From Verrucomicrobiales bacterium (GTDB lineage Bacteria > Verrucomicrobiota > Verrucomicrobiia > Verrucomicrobiales > DEV007), in contig JAEUHI010000077.1 in NCBI GenBank assembly GCA_016795385.1, forward strand, positions 248,001 to 312,000: a stretch of 64,000 nt of DNA, in the 5' to 3' direction. A program made the position numbers and the translations under genes. The notes under the pieces were generated by a model. That model saw only the letters and a program-made list of their open reading frames with translations, was not told where the DNA came from and searched no databases. How positions within the stretch are numbered: the first letter of the stretch is position 1; the number at the start of each line of letters is the position of its first letter. Shown here in pieces: positions 8,475 through 17,778 of this stretch.

Positions 8475-10808
8475 TCAATGGCCGAGCCGGAAGCCGGCCT
8501 GGCCGGGACGGAGGGCGGTGAAGGTGACGGCTTCCCCGGACGCGAGCGAAGCGAGGAGGGCGGCCCGGGTGAGGCCGGGATTGACGCCATCGAGGTAAAG
8601 GCCCTGCGCCGGATCAAAATGCCGGGAGATGCCTTGTGATCCCGCGATCCCCTCGACGACGAGATCGATGCCGCCCGAGGTCGCCTGCGCCTCGAGAACC
8701 GTGAGGTCCTCGAGGAGACTGGTGTTCCCTCGATTCACGGAAGTCAGGGTGCGGCTTTGTCCGACCGCGCCATGCGTCCCGGTGCCAAAAGCCAGGACAA
8801 AAGCGGCGACGTTTTTCCGGTCCTCCGCGTCCAGGGTCTCAAGTTCATAGAAATGGACCGTCGGGAGGCGGCTGCCGGTGCCGTTGCGGTTCATGCCGTA
8901 ACCGGTCACGTTGACGCCGCCGGGAGCTCCGTCGAAACCGAAGCGCTGGTAGGTCGTCTGCAGCGGTGGATTCTTGACCGGGTCGCGGGTGTCGGTGAGC
9001 CGGAAATCGTCGATGTTGTTATCACTCCCTCGCGGACCGGCATGGCAGAGGCCGCAGTGGTTGGCAGAGAGATTGAAAGCTGCCTCGCCGGCCGCCGGAT
9101 TTCCCCCGCGGATCGAGGCGGGCAGGGAATCGTCGAGCTTGCGGTAGGGATTGGGGTGGTGCTTCAGGCTCATCAGGTAAGCCTCGAGCGCGGCGAAATC
9201 CCCGGAGTCGAGCGCATCACCGCCTAACAGATCCACAAAAGTCGCGTTGAAATCGGCCAGGGTAGGCCGGTCGCCGCGCCAATGAAAGGGGGCACCGCCC
9301 TCGAGATTCCGCATGGTCTGGGTGACCATGGGGCCTTTTATGGGATGCATGGGGCGCGCGACGAGGGTGTCGGTGTGGTCATTGGCGAGATTCTTGCCCG
9401 TTTGCACGATCATGGCGCCCGAGGGCACGCCGAGATCCCAGGCGATGCCGTCGCGGTCGGCGTCGACATGGCAGGTTGCGCAGGAAAGCGTGCCGTTACC
9501 CGAGAGCCGCGCGTCGAAGAGGTAACCACGCCCCTCCTTGATCTCCGCCGGGATCGGATCGAAAAGCCCCAGTTCCAGCTCGGACTCGACCGTGCCGGTC
9601 CCGGTCGCGACGACCGCCAGGGTGTTCGAGATCTTGTTGAGCACGTAGAGTTTGCCTTGCGCTTCATTCAAGGCGAGGGCGCGGGGACCCCGCATTTCGG
9701 CGGACGTCTCTCCGGGCAGGCGCAGATCGATCCGTTCGAGCACCGCGCCGCTCGCGAGATTCACCCGGGCGACGCGGTCGCTCCCAAAGGCGGCGACCCA
9801 GGCTTCGTTCGCACCGGCAAAGGCGAGTCCGGTCGGCTCCGCAAGGGCGATCGCGTGGGCCGCGGGATTGGGGAGGATGGAATAGTCGAAACCCGCGTTG
9901 AGGTCGTAGGCCGCGCTCGATGCGCCATCGGCCGCAAAGCGGGTAATGCGGTGGTCGACGATATGACCGCGCAGCTCCGGCTCGAAACGCACGAGATTCC
10001 GGGCGTCGGTATTGAGCACGAACAGCTCCCCGCTCGTGGGATGGACGGAAAGATGGTGCAGCACCGTGCCTGCTCCACCCAGATAGGCATCGATCGTCCA
10101 AGTGGCGGTATCGATGACGGCGATGTCGTGGTCGAGCACTTTGTAAGGAATCCCCGGATGATCGGCGGAGACGATTTTGCCGGTATCGGGTGGCGCGGGG
10201 AGGGCGGGATTCCCAGGGAGCGGCTGGGCCGGCGCACGGTCGGGGGCGAGCGTCGTCGTGCCGTTGCCCGAGAGCAGAAAGCTGACGTAGAGCTTTGATC
10301 CGTCGGGGCTCAACGAGAGCGAGGTCGGATAATTTCCCATCAGCGGAATCACGGCCACCTCCGCGTGGGAGGTGGCGTCGAGGACACGGAGCAGGTTCGA
10401 TCGGGCGCAGCTCACCACCGCGACGTCGTCGACGAAAATCACATCCGAGGGTTCGTCGGGAGTCTGGAGGGTCGCTTGCACGAGCCCGTCTTCGAGATCG
10501 ACGATCGAGATGGAGTCGGAGACTTCATTCACGACCCAGGCCTCCGTCGCACTGCGCGCCCGCACCGAGACCGGCTCGACTCCGACCGGGATCTCCGTGC
10601 GGAAGACGGGCACTCCCGCGACGAGATCGAAGACCGCAAGCGAACCCTTCGGCGAATTCACCGCCAGCAGGACCGAACCGGTCAAATCAAGGGGATGACA
10701 CTGGCGCGCCTCGAAGCTCTCGTATTCCTGCGCCTTCAACGCAAGGGGAGCCGAGGCCGCGGCAAGGATCGCGGCAAGGAGACGGACCGGAGCGGAAAGT
10801 GGTTTCAT
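8475..10808 (-). CDS. Periplasmic YVTN beta-propeller fused to dihaem cytochrome c peroxidase/MauG-type domain
   Basis: This 777-aa exported protein has a signal peptide (about 1-26, ending ALKA). The first part (about 30-430) is a YVTN-type beta propeller with repeats such as LSLSPDGSKLYVS, IAVIDTATWTID and GKLYVLNKISNTLAVV. The C-terminal part (about 440-700) holds two haem-c sites, CATCH and CGLCH, each followed by MauG/CCP-like sequence. The bacterial dihaem peroxidase family uses such pairs to reduce H2O2 or to oxidise protein side chains (MauG, MbnH). A Met or Tyr distal ligand could not be assigned. It is followed by two Trp-rich secreted proteins that are possible partners, and preceded by the beta-barrel gene with an 18-bp gap. 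Confidence 0.9.
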   Translation of the reverse strand: MKPLSAPVRLLAAILAAASAPLALKAQEYESFEARQCHPLDLTGSVLLAVNSPKGSLAVFDLVAGVPVFRTEIPVGVEPVSVRARSATEAWVVNEVSDSISIVDLEDGLVQATLQTPDEPSDVIFVDDVAVVSCARSNLLRVLDATSHAEVAVIPLMGNYPTSLSLSPDGSKLYVSFLLSGNGTTTLAPDRAPAQPLPGNPALPAPPDTGKIVSADHPGIPYKVLDHDIAVIDTATWTIDAYLGGAGTVLHHLSVHPTSGELFVLNTDARNLVRFEPELRGHIVDHRITRFAADGASSAAYDLNAGFDYSILPNPAAHAIALAEPTGLAFAGANEAWVAAFGSDRVARVNLASGAVLERIDLRLPGETSAEMRGPRALALNEAQGKLYVLNKISNTLAVVATGTGTVESELELGLFDPIPAEIKEGRGYLFDARLSGNGTLSCATCHVDADRDGIAWDLGVPSGAMIVQTGKNLANDHTDTLVARPMHPIKGPMVTQTMRNLEGGAPFHWRGDRPTLADFNATFVDLLGGDALDSGDFAALEAYLMSLKHHPNPYRKLDDSLPASIRGGNPAAGEAAFNLSANHCGLCHAGPRGSDNNIDDFRLTDTRDPVKNPPLQTTYQRFGFDGAPGGVNVTGYGMNRNGTGSRLPTVHFYELETLDAEDRKNVAAFVLAFGTGTHGAVGQSRTLTSVNRGNTSLLEDLTVLEAQATSGGIDLVVEGIAGSQGISRHFDPAQGLYLDGVNPGLTRAALLASLASGEAVTFTALRPGQAGFRLGH

Positions 10809-10826
10809 GAAGATCCTGACAAACGT

Positions 10827-11933
10827 TCAAAAGGCCTTCGAGACGCCGAAGAGCAGGCGCATCACTGGTTCGCTCTGGATACCGTTGAGATCCTCCAGCA
10901 CCGGCGCTCCGACCGAGAGGGTCGCGGCCCAGCTGTGTCCCCAGGCGAGACGGGTGCCACCCGAAAGGAAGACCAGGTTTCCGCCGGTGTTGGTATCGAT
11001 GAGGCCGTTTTCAACGACCTCCTCGCGGAAGTCGCCGTTCGCCTCGAGGATCAGGTCGAGAGTGGTGGGATGCTCGTGGGCCACGCCTTCCTGATGAGCC
11101 ACGCCTTCCTCATGGGCGCCGAGAAGGCGATAGGAAACGGCGGCGTTGTAATTGAAGACGTCGCCGAGGTTCGAGTCGCGGACGCCGTCGTTCGCGAAGA
11201 TGTAAAGCGCGCTGGCATCGAAGGACCAACGTCCCATCCCGTGGGTCAAGGCGAGGCCGAGCATCGGATCCCACGAACCGGACCCGGGCTGGTGGTGGGC
11301 GGCGAGCAGGTAACCCTCGTTGGCCCGCACATCCGTGTCGCCCGTCGGCATCTTCATCCCGGTGATCGCCGAGACGTGGAGATCGGCTTCCTCGTCGTGG
11401 AGAAATCGGTATTGCCCATACATCGTGGCGTCGCCAAGACCGTCTGAATCGCCGACATTTTCGACGACGGGCCGGGTCGGGGCATCCCCGTGTCCGCCTC
11501 CTTCGTGGGAAATGCCGCCGTGTTTCGGAGTCGGCACCGGGGTGGTATGGACGCCCTTCACTCCGGTGCGTTGCTCGACCGCCTCACGGAGATTGGTTCT
11601 CCAGAGGAACGGCAGCGAGAATCCGAGCGTGAAATCGTCGCTCATCCCGTAGGCCGCATTCAGCGAAGAACTGATGACACGATCGGTGCTGTGCACGTGA
11701 TCCGGCCGGTCCGCATACGCGAGCAGTTCGGCGTCGGACAGCCCGTCGAAGAAAATGAACTGGTTCACCTGCGCCACGCTGAGGGCGCCTTCGGACAAGG
11801 TCACCGCGGAAATGGTCGTGATCGGCCCGGGGCTGCCATCTTCAAGGCTGAGCGTCGGATGGTCGGCGAGGACCGCGGTCGCGGATAAAAGAGGAGTGAG
11901 TTTGAGAAGAGTTCGGATGGGATTCATGGACAT
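10827..11933 (-). CDS. Outer-membrane beta-barrel, MetA/phenol-degradation-like, with His-rich loops
   Basis: This 368-aa protein has a signal peptide (about 1-23) and alternating amphipathic strands ending in an aromatic C-terminus (LLFGVSKAF), as expected for an outer-membrane barrel. The overall pattern (YGMSDDFTLGFSLPFL, DATMYGQYRF, GMKMPTGDTD) resembles the 'MetA pathway of phenol degradation' transporter family PF13557. Two loops are rich in His: around residues 120-150 (PKHGGISHEGGGHGD) and around 275-290 (a short repeat of GVAHQE/GVAHEH). These could bind metal at the cell surface. It sits between the CPLC-motif protein and the propeller/dihaem gene, so a role in metal or small-molecule passage is plausible but inferred. 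Confidence 0.75.
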   Translation of the reverse strand: MSMNPIRTLLKLTPLLSATAVLADHPTLSLEDGSPGPITTISAVTLSEGALSVAQVNQFIFFDGLSDAELLAYADRPDHVHSTDRVISSSLNAAYGMSDDFTLGFSLPFLWRTNLREAVEQRTGVKGVHTTPVPTPKHGGISHEGGGHGDAPTRPVVENVGDSDGLGDATMYGQYRFLHDEEADLHVSAITGMKMPTGDTDVRANEGYLLAAHHQPGSGSWDPMLGLALTHGMGRWSFDASALYIFANDGVRDSNLGDVFNYNAAVSYRLLGAHEEGVAHQEGVAHEHPTTLDLILEANGDFREEVVENGLIDTNTGGNLVFLSGGTRLAWGHSWAATLSVGAPVLEDLNGIQSEPVMRLLFGVSKAF

Positions 11934-12149
11934 GAAGAATCAAGGGAAGAGACACCAGGGCGGGCCCGGGCTGAGGGGATCACGGGGCGGGACGACACCA
12001 CGCGAGTGAGAGACCTGAAAAGGTCCACTCAAGACACGAGGCCTCGGTGCGTGACGGGTCGCTGAGCTTGGGGCGGCGCGGTCGATAGGACCACGGCAGG
12101 GTATGGCTTCACGCGGCCGAGGGCCGTGTGCGACAGGAGATTTGCCCGA

Positions 12150-12533
12150 TCACACCCACCACGGGGGCGGCGAAGGAGGGCGAATCGTGGTGGTCTCGGC
12201 CGATTCGGAGAGGACCGAATACACAAGGGCCGATTCGACCCTGTCCGGGAGCTCCATGGCGACGGCCAGCACCGCATTCACCTTGTTGACGCTGTCGACA
12301 AGCTGCTTCTGCTGTTGCTCTTTTTCCTTCTGCTGGCCGGCCTCAACGGCGGCACAGAGGGGACAGGGATGTTTCCCGTCGAAGGTTTTTTCGAGCGCGC
12401 CGGCGAGATCGCCCTGCTGGGAATTCACCGCGAACATCCCCATCCACGCGACCATCTGCAAAGCCAGCCAATGTCCGCCGAGGAGATGCACTCCGGCGAA
12501 CAACGCGAGGCCTTTGGCGAGGGGAGAGTTCAA
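12150..12533 (-). CDS. Secreted/membrane-anchored CPLC-motif protein, first gene of cluster
   Basis: This 127-aa protein has a hydrophobic N-terminus (GLALFAGVHLLGGHWLALQMVAWMGMFAV, about 8-36) that may be a signal or anchor. A short loop with HPCPLCAAV (about residues 55-63) follows, then a Gln/Lys-rich helix EAGQQKEKEQQQKQ and a Pro/Trp tail. The CPLC motif with a preceding His is similar in style to the HCPxC motif in DUF2946-type proteins often found near copper genes, but I cannot assign the family firmly. It is transcribed first in the beta-barrel/dihaem/Trp-rich cluster, separated from the barrel gene by 216 bp. It is divergent from the RelE-like gene. Confidence 0.65.
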   Translation of the reverse strand: MNSPLAKGLALFAGVHLLGGHWLALQMVAWMGMFAVNSQQGDLAGALEKTFDGKHPCPLCAAVEAGQQKEKEQQQKQLVDSVNKVNAVLAVAMELPDRVESALVYSVLSESAETTTIRPPSPPPWWV

Positions 12534-12656
12534 AGCGGGATCAGTGTGCGGGTATTCAATCGCAACGCAAGTGAAAAGGTTTTACGTCCGGTTGCCGTCG
12601 GTCGATGCTTCACATCCGCCCTTGTCGAATGGTCCGCTTTGCGACAAACTCCCAGC

Positions 12657-13037
12657 GTGTTCCAGGTCATCTTCAACGAAATCAGCGCCGCCGAGATCTC
12701 GCAGCTCCCCACGCTCGAGCAACTCGAAGTGCTCAATGAATTCCAGGTCAAACCCGAGGATCTCGAGGGCATCGAGGACCATCCGGAAGGCGCGAAGTTC
12801 GGCCAGATCGAGCGCGATGGGAAAAAGCTTTATCGCTACCGCGCCAGTGATGTGCGGATCTATTTCGAGGTCTCGAAGGATCACCGGTCTGTCATCGTCC
12901 ACCGCGTGCTGAGCAAAAACACCTTCCAGGATTTTCTCTATCGCGCCAATCTCCCGGTGGGTGACGATGATGCCCTCGCCCAGTCGAAATCCTTCTGGGC
13001 CCTGATCGAAGAAGGCGAGCGCGCCCGGCGGGTCTGA
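12657..13037 (+). CDS. RelE/ParE-superfamily-like protein without adjacent antitoxin
   Basis: This 126-aa protein shows the RelE/ParE fold signature in its second half: GKKLYRYRASDVRIYFEVS followed by KDHRSVIVHRVLSKNTFQDF. The strand order and Arg/Tyr positions fit mRNA-interferase-type toxins. The first 50 residues and a C-terminal extension (DALAQSKSFWALIEEGERARR) are longer than in typical RelE. No antitoxin gene is present on either side: upstream is the divergent CPLC protein and 8 bp downstream is an aminotransferase. It may be a housekeeping RelE-like protein rather than a toxin. The start is a GTG at 12657; other starts are not excluded. Confidence 0.65.
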   Translation: MFQVIFNEISAAEISQLPTLEQLEVLNEFQVKPEDLEGIEDHPEGAKFGQIERDGKKLYRYRASDVRIYFEVSKDHRSVIVHRVLSKNTFQDFLYRANLPVGDDDALAQSKSFWALIEEGERARRV

Positions 13038-13045
13038 GTGGTGAC

Positions 13046-14272
13046 GTGGAAAGCTCATCAGTGGACGCGGCCGCGTTTCCGGTGGACTCTTCCCCCGTGA
13101 ATCCCCTCGAATCCTATCTCGGCGACGATACCCTCCGTCGCGCCGCTTTCCCGGCCTGCCGTGATCGCATTTTCTTTGCCCATGCCGCCGTCGCCCCGAT
13201 CACGCAGGCGGCTCTCGAAGCGATGGAGGCCTTCAACCTTGCCTCGGCCACCGGCGAGCTCGACTACGGCGAGGTCTTCCTCAAACGCATGGATCGCATC
13301 CGCGGCTCCGCCGCGCGCCTCTTTGGGGGTGCGCCCGAGGAATTCGCCCTCCTCGGCCCGACCAGCCTCGGGCTCAGCCTGGTCGCGAACGGACTCGATT
13401 GGTCTCCTGGCGACGAGATCATCACCTACCTCGACGACTATCCCGCCAACGTCTATCCGTGGAAACAGCTCGAGCACCTGGGCGTGCGGATCGTTTATCT
13501 CCACCCCCGCGAGACCGGAGCGATCACTCCGGAGCTGGTGCGCGCGGCGATCACGCCCCGAACGAAACTCCTCGCCCTCGCCTCCTGTCATTTCCTGACC
13601 GGCTACCGTCTCGACATCGCCGCGATCGGGGCGATCGCGCGCGAGCATGGACTGCTTTTCTGCCTCGATGCCATCCAGACCGCCGGCGCCTTTCCGACGC
13701 CCGTGGAAGAAGTCGATTTCCTCTCCGCCGATTCACACAAGTGGATGCTCGGCCCTTCCTCGGCCGGCGTCGTCTACGTGGCGAAGACACGACAAGAACT
13801 TCTCCGGCCCAGTCTCTACGGCGCGTGGAATGTCGTGTCACCCAACTTCATCGCCCGCGACGAGATCATCTTCGAGCCTGGCGCCCGCCGCTACGAGCCA
13901 GGAGTGCTCAATGCGAGCGGCCTCCTCGGCATGGAGGCTTCGATCGACCTGCTCACCGGTATCGGGATCGACCGGATCGCGTCCCGCCTCCTCGAGCTGA
14001 AAGCCCATCTTTGTGAGGGGCTCGACCGGCTCGGGCTCGTCATCGTGGGCCCCCGCGAGGGCGCGGCGGCTTCCGGGATCACCTCCTGCACCGATTCGGA
14101 CCGTCCCGACCGCATCGGGCATCTCTATCACACCCTCCATCAGGCCGGGGTGGTGGCCAGCTTCCGTCACGACCGGGCGGGTCGGCCGCACTTGCGCTTC
14201 AGCCCCCATTTTTACAACACCCACGACGAAATCGACCGGGTTTTGGCGGTGATGGAGGGGGCGGGAACTTGA
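13046..14272 (+). CDS. Class V PLP-dependent aminotransferase, cysteine desulfurase/selenocysteine lyase-like
   Basis: This protein of up to 408 aa has the class V aminotransferase fold. The pyridoxal-phosphate Lys is in ADSHKWMLGP (about residue 232), with LDAIQTAG as the PLP-ring Asp region and ALASCHFLTGYRLD as the preceding strand. Members take sulfur from cysteine, or act as kynureninase- or isopenicillin epimerase-like enzymes. The desulfurase active-site Cys loop is not evident, so the substrate is uncertain. Four in-frame GTG codons lie at 13046, 13061, 13082 and 13097; conserved sequence starts only after the last (NPLESYL), so the true start may be as late as 13097. It follows the RelE-like gene by 8 bp. 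Confidence 0.85.
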   Translation: MESSSVDAAAFPVDSSPVNPLESYLGDDTLRRAAFPACRDRIFFAHAAVAPITQAALEAMEAFNLASATGELDYGEVFLKRMDRIRGSAARLFGGAPEEFALLGPTSLGLSLVANGLDWSPGDEIITYLDDYPANVYPWKQLEHLGVRIVYLHPRETGAITPELVRAAITPRTKLLALASCHFLTGYRLDIAAIGAIAREHGLLFCLDAIQTAGAFPTPVEEVDFLSADSHKWMLGPSSAGVVYVAKTRQELLRPSLYGAWNVVSPNFIARDEIIFEPGARRYEPGVLNASGLLGMEASIDLLTGIGIDRIASRLLELKAHLCEGLDRLGLVIVGPREGAAASGITSCTDSDRPDRIGHLYHTLHQAGVVASFRHDRAGRPHLRFSPHFYNTHDEIDRVLAVMEGAGT

Positions 14273-14285
14273 CAAAACGCCACTT

Positions 14286-14310
14286 GCGGGCATTCTCCGC
14301 CCGTTTTTTT
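14286..14310 (+). terminator. Rho-independent terminator after class V aminotransferase
   Basis: A 5-bp GC stem (CGGGC/GCCCG, loop ATTCTCC) is followed directly by seven T residues. It ends the aminotransferase transcript. It also lies between a TTGACA (14271-14276) and accB, so the same stretch could act as the accB promoter region. Confidence 0.65.
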
Positions 14311-14410
14311 CGCTGGAAACCGGGGCCTTTCTGGGTCACGATTCCGACCCGGGTCTTTCGTCAGCGGAAGACGACCGCAAACACCAAATCAAACGAGAGG
14401 GCCAACCGCC

Positions 14411-14899
14411 GTGGACTTCAGAGAAATCAAACGCATCGTCGAGCTCATGGATCAGCATGGGCTCTCCGCTTTCAAGCTGGAGCAAGGGGAAACCAAGCTG
14501 GAACTCAAGAAGGGCAGCGACCTCGACGCCAAGGCCGTCCAGAACTGGCTCGCCTCCGCCCCTGCCCCGCAATACGCGCCGGCCTACCACGCCGCCCCCG
14601 CTCCTGCCGCGGGTGCCCCGTCCGCCGCTCCCGCCGCCGATGCCGGTCTGCCCGCCAACGTGAAGGAAATCACCTCTCCCATGGTCGGCACCTTCTACGC
14701 CGCCTCCTCTCCCGATGCCGAACCTTTCGCGAAAGTCGGCACCAAGGTGACCGCCGACAGCACCGTCTGCATCATCGAAGCGATGAAGGTGATGAACGAG
14801 ATCAAAGCCGACATCTCCGGCGAGATCGTCGAAGTCCTCATCGAGAACGGCACCGCCGTGCAATACGGCGAACCGCTCTTCCGCGTGAAGACGGCCTGA
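14411..14899 (+). CDS. accB: Acetyl-CoA carboxylase biotin carboxyl carrier protein
   Basis: This 162-aa protein carries the biotin carboxyl carrier domain of acetyl-CoA carboxylase, the first committed step of fatty-acid synthesis. The N-terminal part (MDFREIKRIVELMDQHGLSAFKLE) is the conserved BCCP helix. A Pro/Ala-rich flexible linker runs from about 50 to 80, and the biotinyl domain (about 85-160) contains the biotinylated Lys in EAMKVMNE, plus the thumb SPMVGTFYAASSPDAEPF. It starts with GTG at 14411, the only start that keeps the family N-terminus. accC follows after 63 bp, and the two should be co-transcribed. Confidence 0.97.
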   Translation: MDFREIKRIVELMDQHGLSAFKLEQGETKLELKKGSDLDAKAVQNWLASAPAPQYAPAYHAAPAPAAGAPSAAPAADAGLPANVKEITSPMVGTFYAASSPDAEPFAKVGTKVTADSTVCIIEAMKVMNEIKADISGEIVEVLIENGTAVQYGEPLFRVKTA

Positions 14900-14962
14900 C
14901 CCACCCCTCCTTTTGACCTGCCTCGTCCCCCGCCTCTCCGGGGGTAGGCCAAGCGACACGCC

Positions 14963-16348
<1,386 letters not shown>

Positions 16349-16364
16349 GCCTGCTTCTCTCCCC

Positions 16365-16430
16365 GTAGCGGAACGGGCTACCGTTCCGACCGGGAGTCGA
16401 GGGACGTCCGATTTCGGAAGCGTTGCCGCT
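16365..16430. repeat. 66-bp intergenic direct repeat, copy 1 (GTAG-led palindrome)
   Basis: The unit begins GTAGCGGAACG, forms an inverted repeat CGGAACG/CGTTCCG, continues with a TCGAGGGACGT block and ends GAAGCGTTGCCGC. A second copy begins exactly 100 bp later and differs at only a few positions. The head resembles other GTAG-led palindromes in this window. Confidence 0.8.
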
Positions 16431-16464
16431 ACCGCTACCGCCGGCGCGTCCATCAGAGCGATTC

Positions 16465-16530
16465 GTAGCGGAACGTGCAAACGTTCCGACCGGGGCTCGA
16501 GGGACGTTCGATTTCCGAAGCGTTGCCGCA
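16465..16530. repeat. 66-bp intergenic direct repeat, copy 2
   Basis: This is the near-identical second copy of the unit at 16365. Its palindrome is GTAGCGGAACG-TGCAAA-CGTTCCG. It ends 5 bp before the stop of the convergent oxidoreductase gene, so it could form the 3' hairpin of that transcript. Confidence 0.8.
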
Positions 16531-16534
16531 ACCC

Positions 16535-17680
16535 TCACCCCAGCGGCGCGAGGTCGATCCAGCGCCGCTCGGCCCAGCTCTGCAGACCGGCCTCGGCGAG
16601 TTGGACACCCTTGGCCCCTTCCATGAGGTCGTAGGGGAAGGGTTCGCCCAGAGCGACGTGGCGGAGGAAGAGCTCCCACTGGATCTTGAAGGCGTTGTCG
16701 TAGACGGTCGCGTCGGGCACCTCCTGCCAGCCTTCGTAGAAATTGATCGGCTGCGGGATGTCGGGATTCCAGACCGGCTTGGGCGTGGTGCCGAGGGACT
16801 GCACCCAGCACTTGCGCAGGCCGACCACGGCGGAGCCGTGGGTGCCGTCGACGTTCATCACGAAGAGGTCGTCGCGACGCACGCGGACGTCCCACGAGCT
16901 GTTGAACTGGCAGACGACTCCGTTCTCGAGTTCGAAGGTGGCGTAACAGCTGTCATCGGCGGTGCACTCGTAGGCTTTGCCGCTCTCGTCGATGCGCTCG
17001 GGGATGTGGACCGCGCCGAGGCAGGAGACGCTCTTGATCGGACCGAAGGTGTGGTCGATGAGGTAACGCCAGTGGCAGAGCATGTCGATGATGATGCCGC
17101 CGCCGTCTTCCTTGCGGTAGTTCCAGCTGGGGCGCTGGATGGGCTGGTCGGCGTCGTGACCGGTGAAGACCCAGTAGCCGAATTCGCCGCGCACCGAGAG
17201 GATGCGGCCGAAGAAACCTTGGTCGATGAGCAGCTTCAGCTTGCGGATCCCGGTGAGCCAGAGCTTGTCCTGGACGACGCCGTTTTTGACCCCGGCGTCG
17301 CGGCAGAGTTTGGCGAGACGCACCGCTTCGGCCGTCTCCACGGCAGTGGGTTTCTCGCAGTAGATCGCCTTGCCGGCTTTGACCGCTTTCTCGACGAACC
17401 CGGCGCGGTGCAGGGTGGAGCTGGCGTCGAAGAAGATTTGGTTGTGGGGATCGGCAAGAGCCGCGTCGAGGTCGGTGGTCCAGCGCTCCACGCCGTATTT
17501 CGTCGCGAGTTCGCGCAACTTGTGTTCGTTGCGTCCCGTCAGGATGGGGTCGACCTGGATGGTTTGTCCGGGTGCGACGCGGATGCCGCCCTGCTCGCGG
17601 ATCGCGAGGATGGAGCGGACGAGGTGCTGGTTGGTGCCCATGCGTCCGGTGACGCCGTTCAGAATGATGCCGATGTTCAT
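16535..17680 (-). CDS. Gfo/Idh/MocA-family NAD(P)-dependent oxidoreductase
   Basis: This 381-aa protein has an N-terminal Rossmann domain (MNIGIILNGVTGRMGTNQHL) and the family's signature EKPTAVETAEAV (about residues 95-106), where the Lys-Pro pair contacts cofactor and substrate. The C-terminal alpha/beta domain includes KEDGGGIIIDMLCHWRYLID, with the conserved Asp and His of the catalytic site. Such enzymes oxidise sugars or inositols. The ATG at 17680 restores the standard start; upstream in-frame sequence crosses a tandem repeat and is not coding. Downstream genes for a TIM-barrel isomerase and a DHDPS-like protein on the same strand suggest one carbohydrate-catabolic unit. Confidence 0.93.
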   Translation of the reverse strand: MNIGIILNGVTGRMGTNQHLVRSILAIREQGGIRVAPGQTIQVDPILTGRNEHKLRELATKYGVERWTTDLDAALADPHNQIFFDASSTLHRAGFVEKAVKAGKAIYCEKPTAVETAEAVRLAKLCRDAGVKNGVVQDKLWLTGIRKLKLLIDQGFFGRILSVRGEFGYWVFTGHDADQPIQRPSWNYRKEDGGGIIIDMLCHWRYLIDHTFGPIKSVSCLGAVHIPERIDESGKAYECTADDSCYATFELENGVVCQFNSSWDVRVRRDDLFVMNVDGTHGSAVVGLRKCWVQSLGTTPKPVWNPDIPQPINFYEGWQEVPDATVYDNAFKIQWELFLRHVALGEPFPYDLMEGAKGVQLAEAGLQSWAERRWIDLAPLG

Positions 17681-17704
17681 GAGGATGGCGGGCGCGGAGC
17701 GCCC

Positions 17705-17743
17705 GGTAAAAGGTGGGAAGGTAAAAGGTAAAAGGTAAAAGGT
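17705..17743. repeat. GGTAAAA heptanucleotide tandem repeat
   Basis: Four exact GGTAAAA units (17705-17711, 17720-17740) with one degenerate unit (GGTGGGA) between the first and second. The array lies 24 bp upstream of the oxidoreductase ATG, in its expected 5' leader. Copy number change would alter spacing in the leader. Confidence 0.85.
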
Positions 17744-17778
17744 TTTGAGTTTGCGGGGCGGGTGCCCCGTGAATGGGT

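Noticed and set aside
14271..14297. TTGACA as a strong accB promoter
   Set aside because: The -35-like hexamer is good, but no convincing -10 is found at 16-18 bp, and the same stretch forms a terminator.
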